Shown: positions 7,845 to 15,788 of the stretch, one piece after another
Layout of the letters: each line of letters starts with the position of its first letter
Position numbering within the stretch: the first letter of the stretch is position 1
DNA from: an uncultured Ruminococcus sp.
Lineage (GTDB): Bacteria; Bacillota_A; Clostridia; Oscillospirales; Ruminococcaceae
Assembly (NCBI GenBank): GCA_900315975.1
Contig: ONBA01000002.1
Location: forward strand, 76,692 to 140,691
Direction of reading: 5' to 3'
Length of the DNA: 64,000 nt
Translations under genes and position numbers: made by a program
The notes under the pieces: model-generated
Told to the model about the DNA's origin: nothing
Databases searched by the model: none
What the model saw: the letters and a program-made list of their open reading frames with translations, nothing else

Positions 7845-10349
7845 TGAGTTGGATTCATCGGTGTCCTCATCTTCTTCATCATCTTCTGTAAAGGCATCGG
7901 GATCAAGGGCAAATTCTTCATCATCAGCGATCAGGTCATCATCATAATCATCTTCAACTTCAAACAGATATTTCAAAGGCTTCGTTTCCATAATATCCGA
8001 ATCAACATCTAATGCGAAATTGAATACCCATTCGAGCTTGTCTTCAACGAAATCGGATTCTCTTTTGTGATCCATTAAATATATGTGGAAAGCCTTGTCC
8101 AGTTCAAATTTTGCGAGTTTATCATCATTTTTAAGCAAATGACACAGCCCTCCGACATATAGTGCATCGGCATAAGACTCATATCTGGGTACAGTTCTTG
8201 GTCTGAGATTTGCAAGTGTATTAACGGCTCTGTCAGCCCACGCAAGTGCTTCATCTGTTTTGCAGGTCATGAGGAGCAAGTGAGCATAACGGGTGATGAC
8301 ACGGCACTCTTCCACTTTGCCGCCGTTATCAAGGTCAAGACCTTCAAACAGTTCTATACCACGTTGGTAGGCTTCATACAAGTCTTCGGTGGAATCAGCC
8401 GTTTCCGAATATTCAAGGTAATAGGCATAGCTGCTTACAGCTTCTGCTTTCAGATATTCATCATCAAGTCCCATGATCTTTTTAACTGCATTTTTCTGAA
8501 TTCCCAATGCCTTGACATAATTTCTCTTTTCGGCTTCGATAGCGGCTTCTTCCAGTTCTTGTATTGCAAGCTGTTTAGGCTCTGTCAATCCACGAAGGGC
8601 AAAGGTTCTCTCATTCAGTTCTTTCATACGTTCAATATCATGGATACGCCAAAAAAATTTGAAACAGTCGAAGGCGACTTCCACAGCCTCAGAGGCAGGC
8701 TTTACTATTGGGAAAAACGCAAACTCAGCTATGATATTTCTTATATCGCCAAAATCGTACTGGATACTTTCATCTTTTCCAATAAGTCTGATTCGGTTTA
8801 TCAGCTCACGGCAGGTATTTTTGTCAGGCTTGAGGGCGCTGAAAATAATATCCGATATGAAATGGCGCATCTGTATCATGCCGTTTGAAGTCTCCTTTAA
8901 AAAACCTGCGTCGATCAGATCGTCTATCGGCTGAACACTGTTAAGTCCAAACATGGCTATGGCTGCATTTTTTCGTATAGGGGCTTCTACTGCAACGTGC
9001 ATCATACACAGAACCTTGCGGTGAAGCTCTGATAATTCGGAAAAGCCGAACATATTTCTCAGGACACCGATAAGAGACTCCTTCATGAGTTTGCCGTCTT
9101 TTGTAAAGGTTACTTTCTGATCATATTTGGTATAATCTCCAGCGAGAAGCTCAAAGGTCAATCTTTCTGTCGTACAGCCGCCCTTTTTCAGCATTTTGCC
9201 GACTATCTCTATGAAAAGAGGGCTTTTTCCGAGCATACATACAATGCCCGAAAGCCGAAATTCATCTAAGGGCGTGTGGTTATCAAAGAACTTTTTTGCA
9301 AGCTCTACGCCGTCATTTTCGGAAATACCTTTCAGCCTGAATGTGGTCACGCCCTCATGCCGCCTGCGTGAAGTAAAGATGACTCTGCATTTCAGTTTGA
9401 GAATATCGTCCACGCATTCATCGTCTTCAATGCCAATATTAAAATTGTCGATGACGATAAGAGCGCTTTCATCAAGTGTGCGGAGAGTATTAAGGCTGCC
9501 GATATATAGATCGTCATTTGCATCACTCAGCGAAACAGGCACTTCCGAATTCATATTTGAAATGACACGGCGCAGGCTGCCGGTATAGAAATAATAACCG
9601 ATCTTCTTATATTGAGAGCCGTATTTCTCTATGTAGGCACGAACAAACTCACTTTTGCCCATACATGGAAATCCTGTCACAAACAGCTTGGTACTTTCTT
9701 CAAACATTGTGTTCAGGGCATCAATCTCAGGCGCATAACCGCAGAAATGCGGACACGGCGGTACATATTCGCTGTTGGCAAATAATGTATCAGGTTCAGC
9801 CGATGAATTTGAGTTTACAGTGGGTTCATCGGCTTTCTGCTCTATAACCGGAGCTTCATAGTCCGTCATATCAAAAGGGATAACTACAAAATGCTCCTTT
9901 GTCTTTTCCTCATAGGGACGGACAATAGAAATGAACAGGACATCGTAAATGAGTTCTGCAAGGCTGTTATCATCGGAATATTCAGGCTTATGGTTTGACA
10001 AAAAAACCTGCATATACTCATCGGGGATAAATCTGTCGTTGGCGTAAAGCTCAAACAGGGCTCTCTGCATTGATGTTTTATCTACGATATTTGGAATAAT
10101 GCTCATAATATCTGCGATCATGACTGACTTGTCATTCCGCTGATAGAAGTCTACCCACGTTTTTGACGGCACACGCTTACCGTTGCCCAGACGTGAAAGC
10201 TCACTGCCGGTAAACGCCTGTTTTCTTTCGGCGGCGTTATATGCACCAAAGAGGTCGCTCATCATTACGTTATATGATTTGATCGTAGATTTTATCAGCC
10301 CACTGTACAGCAATTTGGTAACAGACTGAAAGTCGCAGTACTTATACAT
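7827..10349 (-). CDS. STAND-type (NB-ARC-like) NTPase with helical-repeat C-terminus
   Basis: An 840-residue protein. Residues 1-130 form a helical N-terminal domain with a helix-turn-helix-like stretch (GSELSRLGNGKRVPSKTW). A linker is followed by an NB-ARC-like ATPase core: Walker A GFPCMGKSE (226-234), Walker B LIVIDNF (297-303) and a VIFTSRR sensor (323-329). The C-terminal half is rich in paired helices of TPR type (about 560-790), and the last 40 residues are extremely acidic. STAND NTPases act as ligand-triggered switches; in prokaryotes many are antiphage sensors (Avs and related families). It is the only large reverse-strand gene inside the mobile element, so it looks like cargo. A membrane or nuclease effector domain is not visible, and a transcription regulator is an alternative. 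Confidence 0.75.
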   Translation of the reverse strand: MYKYCDFQSVTKLLYSGLIKSTIKSYNVMMSDLFGAYNAAERKQAFTGSELSRLGNGKRVPSKTWVDFYQRNDKSVMIADIMSIIPNIVDKTSMQRALFELYANDRFIPDEYMQVFLSNHKPEYSDDNSLAELIYDVLFISIVRPYEEKTKEHFVVIPFDMTDYEAPVIEQKADEPTVNSNSSAEPDTLFANSEYVPPCPHFCGYAPEIDALNTMFEESTKLFVTGFPCMGKSEFVRAYIEKYGSQYKKIGYYFYTGSLRRVISNMNSEVPVSLSDANDDLYIGSLNTLRTLDESALIVIDNFNIGIEDDECVDDILKLKCRVIFTSRRRHEGVTTFRLKGISENDGVELAKKFFDNHTPLDEFRLSGIVCMLGKSPLFIEIVGKMLKKGGCTTERLTFELLAGDYTKYDQKVTFTKDGKLMKESLIGVLRNMFGFSELSELHRKVLCMMHVAVEAPIRKNAAIAMFGLNSVQPIDDLIDAGFLKETSNGMIQMRHFISDIIFSALKPDKNTCRELINRIRLIGKDESIQYDFGDIRNIIAEFAFFPIVKPASEAVEVAFDCFKFFWRIHDIERMKELNERTFALRGLTEPKQLAIQELEEAAIEAEKRNYVKALGIQKNAVKKIMGLDDEYLKAEAVSSYAYYLEYSETADSTEDLYEAYQRGIELFEGLDLDNGGKVEECRVITRYAHLLLMTCKTDEALAWADRAVNTLANLRPRTVPRYESYADALYVGGLCHLLKNDDKLAKFELDKAFHIYLMDHKRESDFVEDKLEWVFNFALDVDSDIMETKPLKYLFEVEDDYDDDLIADDEEFALDPDAFTEDDEEDEDTDESNSSDKTE

Positions 10350-10382
10350 AGAAAGTCACCTTTCAATATTATTCCATTATAC

Positions 10383-10411
10383 ATTATAGCACAAAGCTAT
10401 ACAGATTTCAA
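10383..10411 (-). promoter_or_regulatory. Promoter of the STAND NTPase gene
   Basis: On the reverse strand TTGAAA (10406-10411) and TATAAT (10383-10388) are separated by 17 bp, 34 bp upstream of the start codon at 10349. A gaaaggtg ribosome-binding site lies between. The STAND gene thus has its own promoter, divergent from the primase gene. Confidence 0.7.
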
Positions 10412-10498
10412 GTCAAAAGATTATTATTTTTCCAATATTCAACCGCTTTAGGTTGAAAAATACTAATTTTCAGCCCCTAAATAGAAGGAGGTCATTTT

Positions 10499-11113
10499 AT
10501 GACAATATTCGACGATATAAAAGACCTTGTGGACGTACCCACCGCTGCCCGAAGCTACGGCGTGGAAGTCCACCGAGGAAACATGGCGCTTTGCCCATTC
10601 CACAGGGAGCGTCACCCGTCCTGCAAGCTGTATGATGACCACTATTACTGCTTCGGCTGTCAGGCACACGGCGATGTGATAAAGCTGGTGCAGGAGCTTT
10701 TCGGGCTGAGGGCGATAGAAGCGGTAAAACAGCTCAACTCCGATTTCGGTCTTGGTCTGGACGTTGACTGTACGAACAAGTTCGTACCGCCGCCCGATAT
10801 GGAGAAAGTCAACAGACGGCGCAGGGAGATCGCCGAGCGTAAGGCAGAGAAAGCAAGGGTGGAGCATATGTATGATGTTCTGCTGAGGTACTTTACTTTG
10901 CTGGATAAGTACAAAATGCGTTATGCTCCGACTTCTCCCGATGAGGATACGGACGGGCGTTTCGTGTACGCTTTGCAGAATATCGGCTATGCGGAGTATA
11001 TGCTTGAAAAGTTCAATCGTTTCGATAAGGAGCAACTGGAAGAAATAAAACTGGAGGTAGACAGGATTGAACGAGAATACAAACGATGTGTTGAAGAATG
11101 GGGAGAATGGTGA
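10499..11113 (+). CDS. CHC2 zinc-finger primase-like protein
   Basis: A 204-residue protein. Residues 1-90 match the DnaG-type zinc-binding domain: CPFHRERHPSCKLY followed by YYCFGCQAHGDVI, giving the Cys-His-Cys2 zinc ligands, then the usual helix FELFG-like motif (VQELFGL). The catalytic TOPRIM domain is absent and the rest is charged helix, so it is a primase accessory or recognition subunit rather than full-length DnaG. It starts at ATG 10499 after a clear aggagg site, and its 3' end overlaps the helicase gene by 47 bp. The primase-helicase pair is typical of plasmid and integrative-element replication modules. Confidence 0.85.
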   Translation: MTIFDDIKDLVDVPTAARSYGVEVHRGNMALCPFHRERHPSCKLYDDHYYCFGCQAHGDVIKLVQELFGLRAIEAVKQLNSDFGLGLDVDCTNKFVPPPDMEKVNRRRREIAERKAEKARVEHMYDVLLRYFTLLDKYKMRYAPTSPDEDTDGRFVYALQNIGYAEYMLEKFNRFDKEQLEEIKLEVDRIEREYKRCVEEWGEW

Positions 11114-12464
11114 GGTCATCGAGGAGACCGCAGCCAAAGCATCGCCCGAAAAGAAACAGAAGAAACGTGACCGTGAACTGCCCGACTGGATGCTTGACAA
11201 GACCACTGTCAATGAACTGATATTCAGCCGTATGTTTTTGGGACAGCACCCCATGAAGTGCATCAAGGGAGTATTCTATGACTATGACGGCGTGGTCGAT
11301 GAGAATGAGCTTGGGAATGAGATATACAATATCCTGATGAAAGCTGTATGGTTCGGCTTGCCGAAAAAGGTCAGTAATATCATAGATTCGCTCCGCCACT
11401 ACTGTTATAGCGAGCCTCTGCTGCCCGATCTGAATTATATTCATCTCAATAACGGCAAGCTCGACCTGAACGGCAATTTTTACCCTGACAAGGAATTTTG
11501 CCTGAACAGGCTGAATATCAACTATGACCCGACAATATGGCGGGGTTCATATTATCCCGAACGTTTTCTGCATTTTCTTTATGAACTGCTGTACCCCGAA
11601 GATATTGCAGCCTTGCAGGAGTATCTCGGCTATCTGCTGATACCGTCCACGAAGGGGCAGAAAATGATGTTTCTCATAGGACAGGGCGGCGAGGGCAAGA
11701 GCCGTATTGCTGTTGTTCTGAATGATATGTTCGGGAAGAATATGATCACGGGCAATATCCATCGCATTGAGACTGACCGCTTTTTTCGATATAACCTGAA
11801 AGACCGTCTGCTCATGGTCGATGACGATATGCAGATGTCGGCTCTGCCGTCCACAGGCTACTTAAAGAACCTTGTTACAGCCGAGATACCGATAGATGTT
11901 GAAGCAAAGGGCAAGCAGAGCGAACAGGCGCTTTTATATACAAGGCTCTTATGTTTCGGAAACGGTAATCCAAAAGCATTATATGACAGGAGCAAAGGAT
12001 TCTCACGAAGAATGATCATTCTCACCACACAGACACCGCCCGAAAGCCGAGTTATTGATCCGCATATCGCAGATAAGTTTCTTGCAGAAAAGAATAAAAT
12101 ATTCTGCTGGATGTTTGACGGTCTCCGCAGGCTTATCGAGAACCGCTACCGCTTCACCATATCGGAAAGAGCAAAGCAGAATGTCAGGGAAACGATGCAG
12201 GATAACTGTAACATCACGGAATTTCTGGAAGATACGGACAGGGTGCAGTATGGGGAGAATTACCGTGTTACATCATCGAAACTTTACGATTGCTACACCC
12301 GTTGGTGTGAGGATAATGCACTGACAAGTCTGAAACGTGACACGTTCATCACCTGGGTAAAGCAGAACGAGGAAGAATTTCATATCAAGTATTCAACACA
12401 TATCCCCAATGACGGAAAGAACGTCAGGGGATTCACAGGCATAACGCTTGCACATCTGTATTAA
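11067..12464 (+). CDS. SF3/D5-like plasmid replication helicase-primase
   Basis: A 465-residue protein of the phage/plasmid primase P4/D5-type family. Walker A is FLIGQGGEGKSRIA (about residues 202-215), with a Walker B-like segment LLMVDDDMQ and the GNGNP(K)ALYDRSKGFSRR region (sensor and arginine finger) expected for superfamily 3 helicases. The N-terminal 130 residues contain DLNGNFYPDKEFCLNRL, similar to the D5-N region. The start is TTG at 11067 inside the primase gene, preceded by ggaggtagacagga, so the two are coupled. It probably unwinds the replication origin; the GGCGTAC dyad immediately downstream is the best candidate for that origin. Confidence 0.85.
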   Translation: MNENTNDVLKNGENGEVIEETAAKASPEKKQKKRDRELPDWMLDKTTVNELIFSRMFLGQHPMKCIKGVFYDYDGVVDENELGNEIYNILMKAVWFGLPKKVSNIIDSLRHYCYSEPLLPDLNYIHLNNGKLDLNGNFYPDKEFCLNRLNINYDPTIWRGSYYPERFLHFLYELLYPEDIAALQEYLGYLLIPSTKGQKMMFLIGQGGEGKSRIAVVLNDMFGKNMITGNIHRIETDRFFRYNLKDRLLMVDDDMQMSALPSTGYLKNLVTAEIPIDVEAKGKQSEQALLYTRLLCFGNGNPKALYDRSKGFSRRMIILTTQTPPESRVIDPHIADKFLAEKNKIFCWMFDGLRRLIENRYRFTISERAKQNVRETMQDNCNITEFLEDTDRVQYGENYRVTSSKLYDCYTRWCEDNALTSLKRDTFITWVKQNEEEFHIKYSTHIPNDGKNVRGFTGITLAHLY

Positions 12465-12482
12465 AGAGCAAGTACCAAATAA

Positions 12483-12665
12483 GGCGTACAGGCGTACCAA
12501 TGGCGTAAATGCGTGATTTTGCCCGTCCCGACAAGCGTACCGAACGGCGTACAGCGGACGGCTCATGGCGTACCGGTACGCCGCCTTAACCTATGGTACG
12601 GCTAACTGTACGGCATTTGGTACGCCTAAAATGACGTGATATCGGGCTTGGTACGCCTGTACGCC
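12483..12665. repeat. GGCGTAC/GTACGCC iteron-like cluster (candidate replication origin)
   Basis: Eight exact copies of a 7-mer lie in 183 bp. GGCGTAC occurs at 12483, 12491, 12546 and 12567, and its reverse complement GTACGCC at 12576, 12620, 12651 and 12659. The four forward copies are all to the left of the four inverted ones, forming a dyad centred near 12574. Related half-matches (12535 gcgtac, 12596 gtacg, 12608 gtacggc) increase the density. The block begins 19 bp after the helicase stop codon. Iterons next to a replication helicase gene are a classic plasmid origin layout. Confidence 0.65.
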
Positions 12666-12705
12666 GTTTTAGTCAGTCGTACTTTATATGTGCAAAATCA
12701 ACTGG

Positions 12706-12811
12706 GGAATATCCCTTTTCAATGTCACTATTGCTGCGCATCACCAGACTTGATGCAAAACTATTGACTTTCACCGCTTTAAAGTATAACATTGAAAATG
12801 AGGGATATTCC
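12706..12811. repeat. Long imperfect inverted repeat
   Basis: ggaatatcccttttcaatg (12706-12724) is matched by its reverse complement with a 3-base insertion at 12790-12811. The arms flank 65 bp that contain a smaller dyad (gcatca...tgatgc) and a weak promoter-like TTGACT/TATAAC pair (12764 and 12785, spacing only 15). It may be an operator or a hairpin of the origin region. No coding potential was seen. Confidence 0.55.
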
Positions 12812-12843
12812 ATGTCCCCCCAATACTTGGGGAAGGAGGTAAC

Positions 12844-12894
12844 ATGAGTAACAAAAATAATGCAATCGTTCCTACTGAAAAGGGGGCGATGTGA
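12844..12894 (+). CDS. Possible 16-residue leader peptide ORF
   Basis: ATG 12844 follows a strong ribosome-binding site (ggaaggaggt) and opens a 16-codon frame ending at the TGA that overlaps the next start (TGATG). The good site and the coupling to the following gene support translation. The peptide itself (MSNKNNAIVPTEKGAM) is not recognised. It could be a translational entry point for the downstream gene rather than a functional product. Confidence 0.4.
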   Translation: MSNKNNAIVPTEKGAM

Positions 12895-13073
12895 TGGAAA
12901 TTAAGCTCTATGGTCAGGCAGAGTATTATTATGCTGTGCAGAAAGAAATACTTGCCCGATTAGTCAAAGAGAATGTTATCACTGAGGAGCAGTGTCAGCG
13001 TATTGACGAACTTGACCGAAAGGTGATATTCGAGCTTTATCCGTCAGTTGCCGAGTTGGAGGTCGGAACATGA
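12894..13073 (+). CDS. Small SHOCT-like protein
   Basis: A 59-residue protein starting at ATG 12894 (a GTG at 12891 is possible), coupled by TGATG to the preceding mini-ORF. The central segment EILARLVKENVITEEQCQRI resembles the short helical SHOCT-type motif (leucine-rich helix, then a VIT-EE turn and a second helix). Small proteins of this kind are often found just before large serine recombinases in Firmicute elements. Its role is unknown. The stop overlaps the next upstream ATG at 13070. Confidence 0.6.
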   Translation: MEIKLYGQAEYYYAVQKEILARLVKENVITEEQCQRIDELDRKVIFELYPSVAELEVGT

Positions 13074-13090
13074 TCACAGGAGGTAGTAAT

Positions 13091-13300
13091 ATGCTGAAAA
13101 TACCCGAACTTGCTATGAATACAAGGCGGAATCTGATTACAGTATGCAACGGCGAAAAGAGAAGATGGAACAATCGACAGGAAGCTCAGGCGTTCTTTCT
13201 TGAAGCTATGATGACCTCGGACGGAGAAGAACATGACCGAAATGAGTGCATATATATTCAGCTGTTGAATGGTCTGAGCTACTGTACAGATGAGGACTGA
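13091..13300 (+). CDS. Small hypothetical protein of the recombinase module
   Basis: A 69-residue protein. ATG 13091 is preferred over the in-frame ATG 13070 because caggaggtag lies directly before it. It has no membrane segment or signal peptide; a central Trp/Asn-Arg segment (RRWNNRQEAQAFFLEAMM) and an acidic C-terminus (YCTDED) are the main features. It sits between the SHOCT-like gene and the first serine recombinase, suggesting a directionality factor or other small accessory of the recombination module. That is an inference from position only. Confidence 0.6.
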   Translation: MLKIPELAMNTRRNLITVCNGEKRRWNNRQEAQAFFLEAMMTSDGEEHDRNECIYIQLLNGLSYCTDED

Positions 13301-13387
13301 ACTACTATTTATGCGGAACAGGTGTAATGCCTGTTCCGTAGAAATAATAAGGTCATCTGTTTTATCCAAACGGAGAGGAGAGTTTAC

Positions 13388-14929
13388 ATGGCAAAAATAG
13401 CGATGATACCGAAAATATCTCGTAAGCAAGGCAAAAAAGTCCGTGTTGCAGCTTATTGCAGAGTATCTACCGATCATAAAGATCAGGTGAACTCTTATGA
13501 AGCACAGGTGAGGTATTTTTCGGGGCTTTACAATAATTCAGAAACCGAACAGCTTGTTGATATTTATGCCGATGAAGGTATCAGCGGAACAAGCGTAGAG
13601 AAGCGTATCCAATTCGGCAGGCTTATGGAAGATTGTCGGGCAGGCAAGATAGACCGTGTGATAACAAAATCTATCAGCCGTTTTGCAAGGAATACAAAGG
13701 ACTGTCTGCAATATATCAGAGAGCTGAAAAGTCTTGGCATTACTATCTATTTCGAGAAAGAAAATATCGACACGGCAAGACTTTCGGACGAGATGATGAT
13801 AACCGTCATGGGCGGTCTCGCTCAGGAGGAATCGCAGTCCATTTCCAATAATATTCGCTGGTCATATCAGAGGGCAATGGCAAACGGAACACTTCATCAC
13901 TCGCATATCCCGTATGGCTATATCAGAGGCAAGGACGGAAATATGGAGGTCGATGAAGAAAAGGCAGAAATAGTCCGCAGGATATTTGATATGTATATCA
14001 ACGGAATGGGAATAAAAAAGATAGCTGTACAGCTGAACGAGGAAGGTATACCCTCACCGACAGGAATACAATGGAATAACATCACTATCAATAAAATGCT
14101 CAGGCAGGAGAAGTATATCGGTGATACCCTATGGCAGAAAACGTACTCTGAATTTATGGGTAAGAAGTATCAGATCAACAACGGTCAGCAGACTAAGTAT
14201 TATCTTCGTGATACGCACCCTGCCATTATCAGCCGTGAGATTTTTGCAAAGGCAGCGGAGATGAAGTTAAAGTCTGCTGCCCCAAAGGGTTCATCAATTG
14301 ACTCTATCTTTAAGAAAAAGCTGTTTTGTGGAAAGTGCGGTCACATTTATTCTTCGTCGAATTATAGGAATAACCTATCCTGGTCTTGCGCCAAAAGGTA
14401 TGGTATTGCTGATCAGTGCGATAACATCACAGTGCGTGATGAAACGCTTAATGTTGCATTCAGAGCAATGTGTGACAAATTACACATTCACGGAACGGAG
14501 ATATTTGGGAAGTGTTTAGATAATTTACAAAGGCTTCGCAAAGCGCAAGAAGGCGGGACTACTGAGGATAAAAAGATACTTAGTGAGATTGCCGAGCTAA
14601 AGGAGAAAAAGCACCGATTAAGCAAGCTCCTTACAAAACATTTTATAGAGCCTGAACAGTATTCAGAACAGGTATTTGAGATAGATGGTCAGATAAGGGC
14701 ATTGACGAGGGGCATGGATAAAGCTCCTGCTAAAAAAGATGAACTACGAATGAGGATAGAGGAGCTTGCGGAGATTTTCAAACGTTATGATGGAAGTGTA
14801 AGATCACAGACTGAGATACTTGACACAGTTGTAGAAAAGATCATCATTTGTGATGACGGCACGATCAGGTTCAAAATGCTTGCAGGACTGGAATTTACGG
14901 AAAGGTTAAGTGGGTATAATGGGGAGTAA
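13388..14929 (+). CDS. Large serine recombinase 1
   Basis: A 513-residue large serine recombinase. The resolvase catalytic domain starts at about residue 18 (VRVAAYCRVSTDH, nucleophile Ser27), followed by YADEGISGT, the catalytic-site helix ISRFARNTKDCLQYI, and the E-helix region. The recombinase domain has PYGYIRGKDG...VDEEKAEIVRRIFDMY, and a zinc ribbon (LFCGKCGHIYSS...WSCAKR) precedes a coiled coil at about 390-480. These enzymes insert and excise elements between attP and attB without DNA synthesis. The start is ATG 13388 after ggagaggag. It leads a three-gene recombinase set whose other members follow with overlap or 1-bp spacing. Confidence 0.92.
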   Translation: MAKIAMIPKISRKQGKKVRVAAYCRVSTDHKDQVNSYEAQVRYFSGLYNNSETEQLVDIYADEGISGTSVEKRIQFGRLMEDCRAGKIDRVITKSISRFARNTKDCLQYIRELKSLGITIYFEKENIDTARLSDEMMITVMGGLAQEESQSISNNIRWSYQRAMANGTLHHSHIPYGYIRGKDGNMEVDEEKAEIVRRIFDMYINGMGIKKIAVQLNEEGIPSPTGIQWNNITINKMLRQEKYIGDTLWQKTYSEFMGKKYQINNGQQTKYYLRDTHPAIISREIFAKAAEMKLKSAAPKGSSIDSIFKKKLFCGKCGHIYSSSNYRNNLSWSCAKRYGIADQCDNITVRDETLNVAFRAMCDKLHIHGTEIFGKCLDNLQRLRKAQEGGTTEDKKILSEIAELKEKKHRLSKLLTKHFIEPEQYSEQVFEIDGQIRALTRGMDKAPAKKDELRMRIEELAEIFKRYDGSVRSQTEILDTVVEKIIICDDGTIRFKMLAGLEFTERLSGYNGE

Positions 14930-14930
14930 A

Positions 14931-15788
14931 ATGCTGTATGGCTACAAAATAGAAAACGGAGAAGTTATCATTGATGAAGAAAGTGCCGACATTGTACGCC
15001 GTATATTTAATGACCGTATAAACGGCATTACCGGACCTAAGATCGGAGCAGCATTGTATGCAGAAAAAATACCGCATTTTAGTGACAGCGAGAAAAAATC
15101 AGGCGATAAGGTGATGTCGATACTGAGAAACGAGAGATACTTCGGTGAATATAGTTATCCCCCTATCGTTTCAAAGGAGACCTTTCAGCAGGCTCGTGAC
15201 AGTATGTGCAGAAAAGTTTTCGGAAAGCCATTACCTGCACATAAAATCATAAAGGGAATGTCATTCTGTACCGTATGCGGTATGCATATGGGACACAACT
15301 ATAATGGAACAGGAGTTGCAAAATGGCATTGCTGTACAAAAGGCTGTGTGAATTTTATGCCTGCCATAACAGAGGAAGAATATTTGTCCGCTATACGTTC
15401 AATTCTGAACAGTGTTATTAAAAGCCCCAAACTGTTGAATGTCAAGTCGGTACTTACGGAATATGTTCCGAGTGGTAGTATCAAGGTGCATGAAGAAAAT
15501 CTTAATGCAATGCTTTCCGCCGAGCCAATTGAAGCCGAGAAGATTCTTTCAGAAATCTTTACCCTTGCATCGGAACAGTATGCTTGCTGTACTTATGACC
15601 TTACTCCATACGTTACAGCCGATTTGAAAAATACCGCAAAAAAACACGAGCAGTCCGATGATGTTAACTTGGAGTTATTACAGCAGATTGCTGAAAAGAT
15701 CGTTGTTGATGCCGATAAGCACATATCCGTTATTTTCAAAAACGGCAAGAAGATAACATATAAGGAGAGCGATACTGATGAGCCGTAA
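14931..15788 (+). CDS. Serine-recombinase-like protein lacking the catalytic domain
   Basis: About 285 residues that begin directly at the recombinase DNA-binding domain (LYGYKIENGEVIIDEESADIVRRIF), then a zinc ribbon (FCTVCGMHMGHN...WHCCTKGC) and a C-terminal helical part. The 100-120-residue resolvase domain with the nucleophilic serine is absent, and the gene starts 1 bp after recombinase 1 ends (ATG 14931 with gggga upstream; ATG 14919 is possible). Both junctions are clean (1-bp gap, 11-bp overlap), so this looks like a designed part of the cassette rather than decay. It may bind att DNA as a non-catalytic partner. Confidence 0.85.
   Translation: MLYGYKIENGEVIIDEESADIVRRIFNDRINGITGPKIGAALYAEKIPHFSDSEKKSGDKVMSILRNERYFGEYSYPPIVSKETFQQARDSMCRKVFGKPLPAHKIIKGMSFCTVCGMHMGHNYNGTGVAKWHCCTKGCVNFMPAITEEEYLSAIRSILNSVIKSPKLLNVKSVLTEYVPSGSIKVHEENLNAMLSAEPIEAEKILSEIFTLASEQYACCTYDLTPYVTADLKNTAKKHEQSDDVNLELLQQIAEKIVVDADKHISVIFKNGKKITYKESDTDEP

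Noticed and set aside
8280..8888. Plus-strand frame inside the STAND NTPase gene
   Set aside because: The reverse-strand STAND gene has clear NTPase motifs and a promoter; this frame is its complement.
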